A stretch of DNA of 52,304 bases. Source: Bacteroidales bacterium. Its GTDB lineage: Bacteria > Bacteroidota > Bacteroidia > Bacteroidales > UBA932. The notes beneath the pieces were generated by a model. The model was not told the origin of the DNA. It worked only from the letters and a program-made list of their open reading frames with translations, and ran no database searches. Position numbers and translations under genes: made by a program. This document shows positions 1 through 10,322 of the stretch, piece after piece; within the stretch, counting starts at the first letter, position 1; each line of letters starts with the position of its first letter. Where the stretch lies: NCBI GenBank assembly GCA_024398095.1, contig JAKSJK010000008.1, positions 1 to 52,304 of the forward strand, in the 5' to 3' direction.

Positions 1-102
1 CGCTGCGTCCGAGACTCTGCTGCGAGTTCGATAGGACATGTTTCTTCTGCTGGCAACGCAGCTTCCTCCACTGCTGCAGATGGCGGTGAATCGAGGTTCT
101 AG
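1..102 (+). CDS. C-terminal end of a FISUMP-like surface protein (5' truncated)
   Basis: An open frame enters from the left edge in frame 1 and stops at TAG 100-102. It begins RCVRD and continues as a Ser/Ala/Gly-rich tail ending GESRF. The RCVRD start matches the last residues of two other proteins in this window (IRCVKNK ending at 5120 and IRCVRNK ending at 7889). That pattern is typical of the Fibrobacter succinogenes major paralogous (FISUMP) domain. Only 33 residues are visible, so the family call rests on this short signature and on the neighbours. The extra tail of about 28 residues after the RCV motif is absent from the other two copies. Confidence 0.5.
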   Translation, partial: RCVRDSAASSIGHVSSAGNAASSTAADGGESRF

Positions 103-150
103 AAAACTCCTTGCCGAACAATAAGATATAGTTGATCTAAAACTGATAGT

Positions 151-2088
151 ATGCGTAAGATTCTTCCTCTTCCTCTCTTTGCGGCATTGGCATTGTTTTC
201 AGTGCTTTCATGCTCTAAAAATGAGATATCGTTAGCGGAGTTTGAGGATGTGGAAGCTGTTTCTTTCGGCTCCCTTCAGACTAAAACCCATCTGGAGCAG
301 ACGTCGTTCTCCAGTGCCGGTGTGGTAAAATTGACCTGGGATAAGGGTGACCGGGTAGGAGCATTCGGCGAAGTGACTTCGAATTCTTTGTTCGAGGCCA
401 CTTCCGTCAATTCAGCCGAGGTTGGTTTTTCAGGTGCGCAGGCTAGGGGAGATGTGCTTCGCTATGCCTATTATCCGTATGTGGACGGAGCAAATGATCC
501 ATACGCGGTTCCTGTTTCAATTTCAAGCAACCAGTCTCCTTCAGCTATTTCAAGTGCTGACATCAGAGCGACAAATTCCATAACAAAGTCTGGAGACAGG
601 TATGCCTTTAATCTGGGTTTTGTTACCAGTTTTATCAAGGTAAATCTGGATTTGGGTGAATTGCCGGCGCTCACTGATGGTGAGGCGATTCTTAGTTATT
701 CCATTTCTTCCGAGCGCCCCCTGACAGGAAGTTACCATCTTAACCTCAGCGATCTTAAACTGACGTCTGTCGCCGGTGCTACGGAAGTCGAAGTAAAATT
801 GGATGGCAATCATAAGGTTTCAGATGGACCGGCCAAGTCTCTAGTTTCTGTTGCTCCTACACTTAAGCGTGGCGATGTCGTAACCATAAGTGTAGAGACT
901 ACCAGACACGATATTTCTGCGAAATTTGTATGCAAGGATGACTTCGAGCCAGGTGTAGCTTACACATTCAATCTGAAATTCTCTGAGGCAACAACGTCTG
1001 GAAACGAACTCAAAATTGTTTCCAAGGAGGAGAGTTACTCCGTTCCGGATCTTGCAGAACTCACTCTGGCCCAGAAGGTAGGCCAGATGTTCTTTGTTCG
1101 CCCGGAGAATCTGAGCAGCACGTCAAAAACTGCTTATTCCGCGTCGCTTTTGACAGAATTCAATAAGTATCCGGTCGGTGGTGTGTGCCTGTTCAAGGAT
1201 AATATTCTCAATCCGTCTCAGATCATTGCATTCAATAAGGCTATCCATGGACTCCCGATCTATCCGATAATTACTGTCGATGAGGAGGGAGGACGTGTTG
1301 CCAGGATTGCAAGTAATTCAAACTTCTCTGTTCCGAAGTACTCAAGTATGCTTGCAGTCGGCAATACCGGAGATGTCGCGGCTGCCTATGAAGCTGGGAA
1401 GGCCATTGGCTCATATCTTCGAGAGTACGGGTTTGACCTGGATTTCGCACCTGTCGCGGATGTGTTTACAAACCCTGCAAATACCGTCATCGGAGACAGG
1501 GCCTTCAGTACAGATCCGAATGTAGCCGCGGCTATGATGACGTCCTTCCTTTACGGTCTCAGGTCAAATGCCGTTGAAGGCTGTCTGAAGCATTTCCCTG
1601 GCCATGGAGACACGGCTACTGACTCCCACACCGGATATGCTGAAGCTCCAAAAACATGGGCTCAGATGCAGACTTGCGAGATGATTCCTTTCAAGGAGGG
1701 CATCGCAAATGGCGCGAGGATGATAATGTCCGCCCATGTTACCTGCCCGAAGGTGACCAGCGATGGACGTCCTTCTTCCCTGTCATACGAGATGATCACA
1801 GGAAAACTGAAGGGTGAACTTGGATACAATGGACTTGTAATTACCGATGGCATGGGAATGGCTGCAGTGACTAAACAGTTCCCTGATTGCGGCAATGCAG
1901 CGATTGAGGCTATCAAGGCTGGCGCGGATATTGTGCTGCTGCCTCCGACACTTTCTACAGCCTATAACGCTGTTCTCAATGCCGTCAGGAACGGCGATAT
2001 TTCAGAGGCCCGCATCAACCAGAGTGTGGAGAAAATCCTCCAGCTCAAGCGTGACATCCTCCGCGGGCGCGGCGAACTGGCTGAGTAG
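151..2088 (+). CDS. GH3 beta-N-acetylhexosaminidase-like lipoprotein with N-terminal fimbrillin-like domain
   Basis: This is a 645-residue predicted lipoprotein with lipobox LSCS near residue 21. Residues of about 30-285 read as a fimbrillin-like domain (LTWDKGDRVGAFG is typical). Residues of about 300-645 form a glycoside hydrolase family 3 domain of the NagZ type. The loop motif KHFPGHGDTATDSH at 480-493 supplies the expected Asp-His general acid/base pair (D491, H493), and ITDGMGM carries the likely nucleophile D566. NagZ-like enzymes hydrolyse terminal beta-N-acetylglucosamine from peptidoglycan fragments or glycans. The lipoprotein signal and adhesin-like front domain imply a periplasmic or surface enzyme, unlike cytoplasmic NagZ. 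A weak promoter-like box, TATAGTTG, lies at 127-134. The substrate is not determined. Confidence 0.85.
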   Translation: MRKILPLPLFAALALFSVLSCSKNEISLAEFEDVEAVSFGSLQTKTHLEQTSFSSAGVVKLTWDKGDRVGAFGEVTSNSLFEATSVNSAEVGFSGAQARGDVLRYAYYPYVDGANDPYAVPVSISSNQSPSAISSADIRATNSITKSGDRYAFNLGFVTSFIKVNLDLGELPALTDGEAILSYSISSERPLTGSYHLNLSDLKLTSVAGATEVEVKLDGNHKVSDGPAKSLVSVAPTLKRGDVVTISVETTRHDISAKFVCKDDFEPGVAYTFNLKFSEATTSGNELKIVSKEESYSVPDLAELTLAQKVGQMFFVRPENLSSTSKTAYSASLLTEFNKYPVGGVCLFKDNILNPSQIIAFNKAIHGLPIYPIITVDEEGGRVARIASNSNFSVPKYSSMLAVGNTGDVAAAYEAGKAIGSYLREYGFDLDFAPVADVFTNPANTVIGDRAFSTDPNVAAAMMTSFLYGLRSNAVEGCLKHFPGHGDTATDSHTGYAEAPKTWAQMQTCEMIPFKEGIANGARMIMSAHVTCPKVTSDGRPSSLSYEMITGKLKGELGYNGLVITDGMGMAAVTKQFPDCGNAAIEAIKAGADIVLLPPTLSTAYNAVLNAVRNGDISEARINQSVEKILQLKRDILRGRGELAE

Positions 2089-2104
2089 ACTGTCCGATTT
2101 TTCG

Positions 2105-2112
2105 TATATTTG
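2105..2112 (+). promoter_or_regulatory. Bacteroidota -7 promoter box (TATATTTG)
   Basis: TATATTTG matches the Bacteroidota TAnnTTTG -7 consensus and lies 20 bases before the MFS start codon at 2133. No convincing -33 TTTG is seen. It starts 17 bases after the GH3 gene stop, so the transporter probably has its own promoter. Confidence 0.55.
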
Positions 2113-2132
2113 CCGGGTATATCGGACGGACT

Positions 2133-3311
2133 ATGAATGAGATTTTCAAAGAGGGCTCCGGCTACAAGGCCCTTTTCCTTTCCCTGTTGCTTTCGGCAAT
2201 CGGCTTCGGGCTCTACAAGGGTGTGATTGACAATTATCTCGCACAGGCTGCGATGATGGGAGAGATGGACAGGGGAGTGGCCGAGTTCTTCCGCGAACTT
2301 CCGGGGCTGCTGCTGATCTTCGTTCTTGCGATCTGTTACACCTTTACCGCAGAAAGGATGTATAAGATTGGTATGGTCATAATGTTCATTGGCATGACCA
2401 TGCAGGCAGTGATACCTGCGGACAAGGCTCTGGTGATCGCTGTCATCTTTATCTATTCCATGGGCGAGCATATCCAGCTGGGCATGAAAAATACCCTCTC
2501 CCTGGAGTACTCCAAGCCGGGCTTCGGCGGACGTGCCCTGGGCTACCAGAATTCGACCTACCAGATTGGCAACCTGGTGGGATATCTGGTTGTAATTGCG
2601 GCATTTACGATATTCGCCGGAAGGGCTCTCTTCCGTCCGACTTTCATCGCTGCTGCGGTGTGCATGGGGCTGGCGATGCTCGTTTCTTTCAATATGAAGG
2701 GGCAGAGCCAGACGGACAAGAGCAAGAGCCGCTTCTATTTCAGGAAAAAGTTCCGCAAGTTCTACCTGCTGGAGGTGTTTTACGGAGCCCGCAAGCAGGT
2801 TTTCTTCACCTTCGGACCCTATGTGCTGATACTATTCTACGGAGCTGACGCGGCAGTGATAAGCCTTCTCTTCGCCATCTCTGCCATCTGCTGCTTCATC
2901 TTCTCTCCGATGATAGGAAAGCTCATCGACAGGATAGGCTACAAGCCGGTCATGATCGCCGACACGCTGATCCTGGTGATAGTCTGCTTCTTCTACGGCT
3001 TCGCGCACCACATTTTCCCAATGCATGTGGCGTTTATTGTATGCTGTGTGAACTACGTGCTGGATTCCGTCATTTCGCTGGCTTCCATGGCCACCAATGT
3101 CTATGTGCAGGACATCTCTGACAGCCCGGAGGAGATGCGGGCGACCATCTCCACAGGCATCTCGGTCAATCATCTGATTACCATCTTCATAGCCCTGCTG
3201 GGTGGATGGATATGGAAGGCGCTTGGAATCGAGACTCTCTTCATCGTGTCCGCAGTGCTCGGCCTGTGCAATAGTGCGTACGCGGCAACGATAAGGACCA
3301 AGCGTGCATAA
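2133..3311 (+). CDS. MFS family transporter
   Basis: This is a 392-residue polytopic membrane protein with about 11-12 hydrophobic segments and a basic central loop around residues 190-210 (KSKSRFYFRKKFRK). That layout matches the 6+6 helix arrangement of major facilitator superfamily permeases. The start ATG 2133 follows a TATATTTG promoter box. The substrate cannot be read from sequence. The adjacent GH3 glycosidase would fit import of a sugar or muropeptide product, but that is inference from proximity only. The gene ends 105 bases before the next surface-protein operon. Confidence 0.75.
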   Translation: MNEIFKEGSGYKALFLSLLLSAIGFGLYKGVIDNYLAQAAMMGEMDRGVAEFFRELPGLLLIFVLAICYTFTAERMYKIGMVIMFIGMTMQAVIPADKALVIAVIFIYSMGEHIQLGMKNTLSLEYSKPGFGGRALGYQNSTYQIGNLVGYLVVIAAFTIFAGRALFRPTFIAAAVCMGLAMLVSFNMKGQSQTDKSKSRFYFRKKFRKFYLLEVFYGARKQVFFTFGPYVLILFYGADAAVISLLFAISAICCFIFSPMIGKLIDRIGYKPVMIADTLILVIVCFFYGFAHHIFPMHVAFIVCCVNYVLDSVISLASMATNVYVQDISDSPEEMRATISTGISVNHLITIFIALLGGWIWKALGIETLFIVSAVLGLCNSAYAATIRTKRA

Positions 3312-3346
3312 TTGTGCCGTATTTGTACAATTTTTTCTACAAAATA

Positions 3347-3377
3347 TTGCATTTTAAAATCCGCTTTTCTATATTTG
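3347..3377 (+). promoter_or_regulatory. Promoter of the collagen-like / Ig-like / fimbrillin operon
   Basis: A -33-like TTG (3347-3349) is followed after 20 bases by TATATTTG (3370-3377), close to the Bacteroidota consensus spacing of about 19-21. An AT-rich leader of 39 bases then precedes ATG 3417. This is one of the better promoter matches in the window. Confidence 0.65.
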
Positions 3378-3416
3378 CTGAATAAGATTTGAAAATTATC
3401 AACTAATTATACAATT

Positions 3417-5119
<1,703 letters not shown>

Positions 5120-5120
<1 letters not shown>

Positions 5121-6100
5121 TGAAGTTTCTTACTGAAGATATCAAGTCAGCTGTCGTCACCTTCGTGGCGGCAGCTTTCGTCTTGGGATGCGGGCCCCGT
5201 GTGGAACCGGATCCGGGACCTGAGCCAGAGCCGGTTCCGGAGAAGATCGAGGTGAAGAGCGTCTCGCTCAATCAGACTTCGATTGCCTTGGAAACCACCG
5301 ACACCTTCCAGCTGGAGGCTACCGTAAACCCTCTCAATGCGGACGATCCGACAGTGTCCTGGTCCAGTTCCGACGCCGCTGTGGCATCGGTTTCTGCCGA
5401 TGGCCTCGTGACCGCGCTCACGGCCGGAAGTGCCAAGATAACCGCCAAGGCTGGTGCGAAGTCTGCCGTCTGCAAGGTCACCGTGACCACGAAGATATAT
5501 CACGTTACAGAAGTCCTGCTCGACAAGACTTCCCTTGAGCTGACGGAGGGCGATGCCGCGTCTCTGCAGGCGACCGTGAACCCTTCGAATGCCACCGATC
5601 CGAGCCTGAACTGGAGTGTGGACGACAAGACTGTGCTTTCCATCACTCCCGAAGGCAACCGCCTGCAGATCCAGGCTCTCAAGCCCGGCAGTGCCACCAT
5701 CGTGGTAAGCAGCGTGGACGGCGGCAAGATGGCCATGTGCAAGGTGAAGGTGAATTCTTCCTTCATCAGCGTGGAGTCCCTCAGCCTCGACAAGACCACT
5801 CTCAGCCTCTACGAAGGGGCCGTTGCCGCTCTGGCCGTAACTGTAAATCCGTCCAATGCGACCGACCCGAGAGTGGAGTGGAGCGTGGACAAGCCGGAAC
5901 TGCTCAGTGTCGCTGCTGACGGAACGAAAGCCACTCTGACTGCGCTCAAAGCCGGTACAGCAGTCGTTACCGTGAAGAGTCTCGATGGCGCGAAAACGGT
6001 CAGCTGCACCGTGACTGTTAGCGAGGATCCTCTCGCCAACGGCAGCATAGACAATGGAGATGTAAATTATGGAGATGACGACTATGGCAAGTTCAATTAG
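5120..6100 (+). CDS. Lipoprotein with three tandem bacterial Ig-like (BIG2) domains
   Basis: This is a 326-residue protein. ATG 5120 overlaps the previous stop and gives a plausible signal peptide with lipobox LGC (Cys24); a TTG 18 bases upstream is less likely. A Pro/Glu-rich linker at about 27-42 is followed by three Ig-like group 2 repeats of about 85 residues each, starting near residues 44, 128 and 218. Each carries the typical NP(S/L)NA(T/D)DP, W-S-(V/S) and A-G-(S/T)-A elements. BIG2 arrays act as stalks or adhesion modules at the cell surface. The C-terminus is Asp/Tyr-rich and overlaps the next gene. It is the middle member of a three-gene surface operon. Confidence 0.8.
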
Positions 6101-7889
6101 AAGATTCGGGCTGTTTGCCCTTGCCCTCGTGGCCCTCTCCTGCGTGAAGGAGACGCCTGCGCCCCAGACCTACTCAGGTAGGAAACTGTGCGTCAGCATC
6201 GATGACCCGGCCACCAAGGCTTTCATCAACCCGGACGGGGAGGTGAAGACCGTGACCTGGACCACTGAAGATGTATTCCATGTCTACAGACTTGAGAATG
6301 CCGAGTGCCGTGATGTCCGTCCGGTTTCGGTGAACGAGAGCGGCAGCAAGGTGATTCTCCCAATGCCTTTCGAAGAGGAGAATGTGGACCTCGTAGTGAC
6401 CTTCGGTGGGGCGACCTACGCCGGCGATTCACTCGTACTGGCAGAAGCCCCGATCAAGCAGGGACTTTTCACTGCCGGCTATGATGCCAACTCCCTGCCT
6501 CTTTCCACAGGCATTGTCAGCGTCAGGGCCGACAGCAAGGAAACCCATATGACTCTCCGTCCTCTCACCGCTCTGGTGGAGATGGATCTGGAAGGACTTC
6601 CAAGGACTACGGAGAAGGTACGCAGCATCAACATCTCGACCACCATGGCCAAGGGCACCAAGGGCTACAGCATCGCCGCTTCCGGATACTGTTACTACCT
6701 GCAGGCTGATGGCAGCATGGATCATGGCACCACCCTCTACGATCTCTACGAGGGAGGCGACTACGGTTGCGAGATCGAGCTGACTGCTGATGAACTGATT
6801 GCCCATGACGGCAAGATGCCTGTCTATTTCCTTGCAGCCCACTTCAACCAGGGCGAGGAGATCGACACCTATATCACCCAGCTGGATGTGACGGTGGTCA
6901 CAGATAAATCCATTCTCAAGAAGAGCTTCAATACTTCTGCGGCCAAGCTGCGCACCACCTGCGGCCGTGCTTCCCGTTTCACCCTGGATTTTTCCGGTGC
7001 TGCCGTTACGGCCAGGAAAGGCTTCAGCGTGATCTGGAGCAAGGGCTACCTGCAGTACGATGCCCAGACGCAGGGCTACGGTTTTGCGGAGCCTGGCGAC
7101 CATGGGCTTTATTTCAAGCCGGGCTCGGTGATGGGAATGGACATGTTCTCATCGGTGGATCCCGATGAACGCTTCGTGACTTCCCGCTACCTTGTTGCAT
7201 ACAGGTGGAACACCAACAACGACACTCTCGACGAGACCTATTATAATAATGTCCCTTGGGAGGTCGGTGCTGCTGATCTGAAGACCTACAAAGTGGATGC
7301 GTCCGGCAATGTAGTCCCTGTGACTATCTCAAGCTATGCTGAGGTAAACGATTTCGTAACCCCGTCCAATGTCGCCTACAAGGCTTCCTCCGACCCATGT
7401 ACCTATGTCAAGGATGGCTACAAGTGGAGGATGGCCAATGACGCCGAGTATCAGGAACTGATCGATTGCTGCGACGAGAGTATCAGCAACTGGAAATTGA
7501 CCACCCGCGGCGAGGATCATCTCGTCAAGGATGGCAGCTACCGCCCGAGGGTTCTGACCTTCACCGATGTGAACGGACAGAGTGTCGGATTCTCCACCAC
7601 AGGCGTGGTTGCACATTCCAGGAGCCTTACGACTTCCGGTACCTATGTCGGTTTCCTTACCGAGTATGTCTACATCTCGTCGACTCTGTCGGCCTATGTC
7701 CAGACTCCGGACAGGGAAGTCAAGAACAGTACCAAGGAAGGTGACTATGTCTATGTGAACGAATTCCACATCGGCTCCATGAACAACCTCAGGGCCGAAT
7801 CCGAGCAGGATCCGAAGATCTCCAGGATGTTGAGCGTCTATGCTGAGCACCAGGGCGCCACGGTCATCCGCTGCGTCCGAAACAAGTAA
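6069..7889 (+). CDS. Fimbrillin-like lipoprotein with FISUMP-type C-terminus
   Basis: The protein has 606 residues from ATG 6069; ATG 6084 is an equally good start (601 residues, lipobox LSC with Cys20), and both overlap the previous gene. The N-terminal half (VTWTTEDVFHVYRLEN and a following beta-rich region) resembles fimbrillin/Mfa-type domains that build or anchor Bacteroidales surface fimbriae. The C-terminal third contains YKWRMANDAEYQELID and ends IRCVRNK, as FISUMP domains do. The gene overlap and lack of a promoter indicate co-transcription with the Ig-like and collagen-like genes. It is followed by a double-hairpin terminator. Function is inferred only as surface attachment or structure. 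Confidence 0.7.
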   Translation: MEMTTMASSIRRFGLFALALVALSCVKETPAPQTYSGRKLCVSIDDPATKAFINPDGEVKTVTWTTEDVFHVYRLENAECRDVRPVSVNESGSKVILPMPFEEENVDLVVTFGGATYAGDSLVLAEAPIKQGLFTAGYDANSLPLSTGIVSVRADSKETHMTLRPLTALVEMDLEGLPRTTEKVRSINISTTMAKGTKGYSIAASGYCYYLQADGSMDHGTTLYDLYEGGDYGCEIELTADELIAHDGKMPVYFLAAHFNQGEEIDTYITQLDVTVVTDKSILKKSFNTSAAKLRTTCGRASRFTLDFSGAAVTARKGFSVIWSKGYLQYDAQTQGYGFAEPGDHGLYFKPGSVMGMDMFSSVDPDERFVTSRYLVAYRWNTNNDTLDETYYNNVPWEVGAADLKTYKVDASGNVVPVTISSYAEVNDFVTPSNVAYKASSDPCTYVKDGYKWRMANDAEYQELIDCCDESISNWKLTTRGEDHLVKDGSYRPRVLTFTDVNGQSVGFSTTGVVAHSRSLTTSGTYVGFLTEYVYISSTLSAYVQTPDREVKNSTKEGDYVYVNEFHIGSMNNLRAESEQDPKISRMLSVYAEHQGATVIRCVRNK

Positions 7890-7893
7890 AATT

Positions 7894-7975
7894 TTCCAAC
7901 AGTCATGTTTTGCGTGACTGTTGGAAGCAAAATAGGCGCAACAGTCATAAATCGAATGACTGTTGCGCAATTTTT
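7894..7975. terminator. Paired hairpins forming a bidirectional terminator
   Basis: Hairpin 1 has a 12-bp perfect stem (7894-7905 with 7915-7926). Hairpin 2 has a 13-bp perfect stem (7936-7948 with 7956-7968) followed by five T (7971-7975). Both stems share the core CAACAGTCA/TGACTGTTG. The pair sits between convergent genes ending at 7889 (+) and 7974 (-). Hairpin 2 with its T run suits the plus strand. Hairpin 1 read on the minus strand is followed by AATTTTAC. Confidence 0.85.
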
Positions 7976-9431
7976 ATGAGATTCTGTATTTGTAAAGCAG
8001 TTGGACGGGCTTGTTGCAGATGCCTTTGTAGGAGGCTACGAGCGTGTCCGTGCTGATGTCGTAGACATAGATATTGCCCTTTCCGGTGCTTTCGCTGAAG
8101 GTGGCCACATATAGCAGTGTCTCCTCCTTGCCATTGCCGTGGTTGCCCATGAAGTTGGTGGCTATGTCGCAGACCATCTCACCGTTGGGGTAAGTGTAGG
8201 TCGGCTTGGAGGCCGGCTGTCCGCTCAGACTCCATCTCCATACCTTGTCATTATATATGTAGTAGGCGTCGTTGGAGTGGAGGGAGGTGCAGAACTTGGA
8301 GTCCCTGGCCATGTTTACAGATCCGGCACTGAAGCTGTTGACGTCTTCGTAGGAGGCCAGTGTGCCGCCGGTAGTCTTTATGCACCAGCTGGTGGCATCG
8401 GTCTCGGACTGCATCAGGACATAGGTCTTGTTGGCATCGCGGTCGCAGCAGAAGTTCCATATCTTCCATCCCGCAGGGGTAGGGCGCAGGGTTGTGGTGG
8501 CGCTGGTGGCCGGCTGGCAGATTCCGCCTCCGTAGATGAAGGCAGACTTCTGGTTGAGGCTTCCGGTGGTGTAGATGAGCGATTTGCATCCGCTGACGCC
8601 TCCGGTTGCGGTAAACACGTCGGTCCTCTCGGTGATGAGAGGGGTGAAGAGATCATATCTGTAGACATGACCGTCCGCGCCGAGCATGAAGGTGTAGGCG
8701 CCGGTCTTGGCAGTCTGGCTGCCTGCAAAGGCGAGGCAGTGGGTGCCGGTCTGCTCCCTCATCGGAGTGGTGAAGGTCTTCACCATGGTCTTCGGCTCGA
8801 TGTCGTAGATGTTGCCCCGGGAATCGTCTGTGGCCACGGTGAGGTGGTTATACGAGATTCCGTCACTGCTGAAGGCGGAGAGGAAGAGGGCTGTGCCACC
8901 TGTGAGCTCCTCGTCCGGATTCATGGTCTTGAACACATCCTCCCAGATTTCCTGGGCTCCTTCCGCGATTTCGCTTTCCGAGCGCTTCTTGATAAAGCAG
9001 AGCTGGCTCTTGCCTTCCGTATCGCTGGCGAGTATGAGCAGGCCTTCGTCCAGGCCGGAGTTTACATTCAGCTGATAGTAGCGGTGGACAATGCTCTCGC
9101 CGTTGTCTACCCTCAGGCGCAGCACGAACTGGCCCAGCTTGTTGAAGTTGTAGCGTATCTGCGGGTCTGTGGATATGACTTCCATGCTCTCCATCTCGTG
9201 GATATCACCACCGTTCTTGCGCTTGCCGTAGGCCCATTCGTAGCTGAGCGGCAGGCTGCTCTTGACCTGGAGGCCTTCGTAGACCAGCTCCTGGCCCAGG
9301 GATACATCAATCTCCGTGGCATCGTCTTCAAAGTCGATCGGGGCCAGAGGGGAATATTCTTCCGGCTTCAGCCCGTAGCAGGCAGTCAACAGCAGGCAGA
9401 GTGCATATGTGAATATATGTCTTGTCTTCAT
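7974..9431 (-). CDS. PKD-like family lipoprotein of a SusCD locus
   Basis: This is a 485-residue lipoprotein (lipobox LTAC, Cys18). The first ~130 residues are PKD/Ig-like (YNFNKLGQFVLRLRVDNG is characteristic). The rest is a beta-rich region that could be a propeller-like fold, which is inference. It is the last gene of the minus-strand operon, 3 bases after the DUF4843 gene. In Bacteroides thetaiotaomicron the BT2261-2264 SusCD complex, which binds peptides, includes two accessory surface lipoproteins from equivalent gene positions. By analogy this protein would be a surface ligand-binding partner of SusC/SusD. The stop lies inside the shared terminator region. Confidence 0.75.
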   Translation of the reverse strand: MKTRHIFTYALCLLLTACYGLKPEEYSPLAPIDFEDDATEIDVSLGQELVYEGLQVKSSLPLSYEWAYGKRKNGGDIHEMESMEVISTDPQIRYNFNKLGQFVLRLRVDNGESIVHRYYQLNVNSGLDEGLLILASDTEGKSQLCFIKKRSESEIAEGAQEIWEDVFKTMNPDEELTGGTALFLSAFSSDGISYNHLTVATDDSRGNIYDIEPKTMVKTFTTPMREQTGTHCLAFAGSQTAKTGAYTFMLGADGHVYRYDLFTPLITERTDVFTATGGVSGCKSLIYTTGSLNQKSAFIYGGGICQPATSATTTLRPTPAGWKIWNFCCDRDANKTYVLMQSETDATSWCIKTTGGTLASYEDVNSFSAGSVNMARDSKFCTSLHSNDAYYIYNDKVWRWSLSGQPASKPTYTYPNGEMVCDIATNFMGNHGNGKEETLLYVATFSESTGKGNIYVYDISTDTLVASYKGICNKPVQLLYKYRIS

Positions 9432-9434
9432 GGC

Positions 9435-10322
9435 TTATCTGAGAAGTCGCATCGGGTCGCCCCAGGTGCGGTTTGTAAGGTCTCCCGTATTGGCGAAGCC
9501 TTCCGCGTTCTCCGGGTGTTCCTTGTAATATTCCTGATAGTAGGCGTGCAGCGGAATCAGCACGTAGGTGGCCCAGATGGACTGGTCCTGGGTGCTCATG
9601 AAATTGCGTGGAAGGCCCTCCTTGTCGATGTTTTCGCCGTATTTCACGAGCAGTTCATCGTAGAGCAGGGGATTGATATCCTTGATTCCGTGGTAGAATT
9701 CCAGCAGCTTGCGGAACTTGGCAGGGAAGTAGGTTCCGTAGTACATGCCCCATTCGTAATCGACTCCGCCGCTGGCAGTCTTCCACCATTCCGGACAGGC
9801 TGGTTCGCCGTCTGTCATGTAGAAGGTCAGCTTCGGGGTGATGATCTGCTTGAGGTTGCTGCTGTCGGCATCCATGCGGAGGAATTTCCCGTTCTCCTCG
9901 AAGCTTACCGTAATCTTCCTGTAGACTCCGTTGAGAGAGGATGTGCGCTTGAGCCTGAAATTTATGCTGGTGGCAACCTTGCCTGCAGGCAGCACGACTT
10001 CGTCCACCTCGAAATCGACTCCTTCCCTGGCGTTCCAGACCGCCACAGCCTCGCTGCCGACCTGGATGGTCTCTCCGTCATTGAGTTCGCTGAGAACCTT
10101 CACCGGAAGCACACGGTCTTCGTTCTTCGGAGTTCCGAGAATCTGCACTGGGTAGCTGACCTCGATCTCATCCTCGGCGATCAGGGCGAAGGAATGCACG
10201 TTGGTGACTCCTCCCACCTTGAAGTAGAGCCTGTCGGGCGCGCTGGTGTCGTATTTCAGCCAGGTGCCGTTGCAGGCGGAAAGCAGCAGTACCGCTGCTA
10301 TGAGTCCCAGATATCTATTCAT
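9435..10322 (-). CDS. DUF4843-type lipoprotein of a SusCD locus
   Basis: This is a 295-residue lipoprotein (lipobox LSAC, Cys17). The sequence DRLYFKVGG near the N-terminus, then beta-rich segments with VSYPVQILGT and LPAGKVATSINFRLKR, fits DUF4843 proteins encoded next to susD in peptide-type SusCD loci. A late region (YEWGMYYGTYFPAKFRKLLEFYHG) matches the usual C-terminal part, where these proteins describe a structured helical segment. Its start overlaps the end of the SusD gene by 8 bases, so translation is probably coupled. Its role is inferred as an accessory surface binding protein of the complex. Confidence 0.75.
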   Translation of the reverse strand: MNRYLGLIAAVLLLSACNGTWLKYDTSAPDRLYFKVGGVTNVHSFALIAEDEIEVSYPVQILGTPKNEDRVLPVKVLSELNDGETIQVGSEAVAVWNAREGVDFEVDEVVLPAGKVATSINFRLKRTSSLNGVYRKITVSFEENGKFLRMDADSSNLKQIITPKLTFYMTDGEPACPEWWKTASGGVDYEWGMYYGTYFPAKFRKLLEFYHGIKDINPLLYDELLVKYGENIDKEGLPRNFMSTQDQSIWATYVLIPLHAYYQEYYKEHPENAEGFANTGDLTNRTWGDPMRLLR

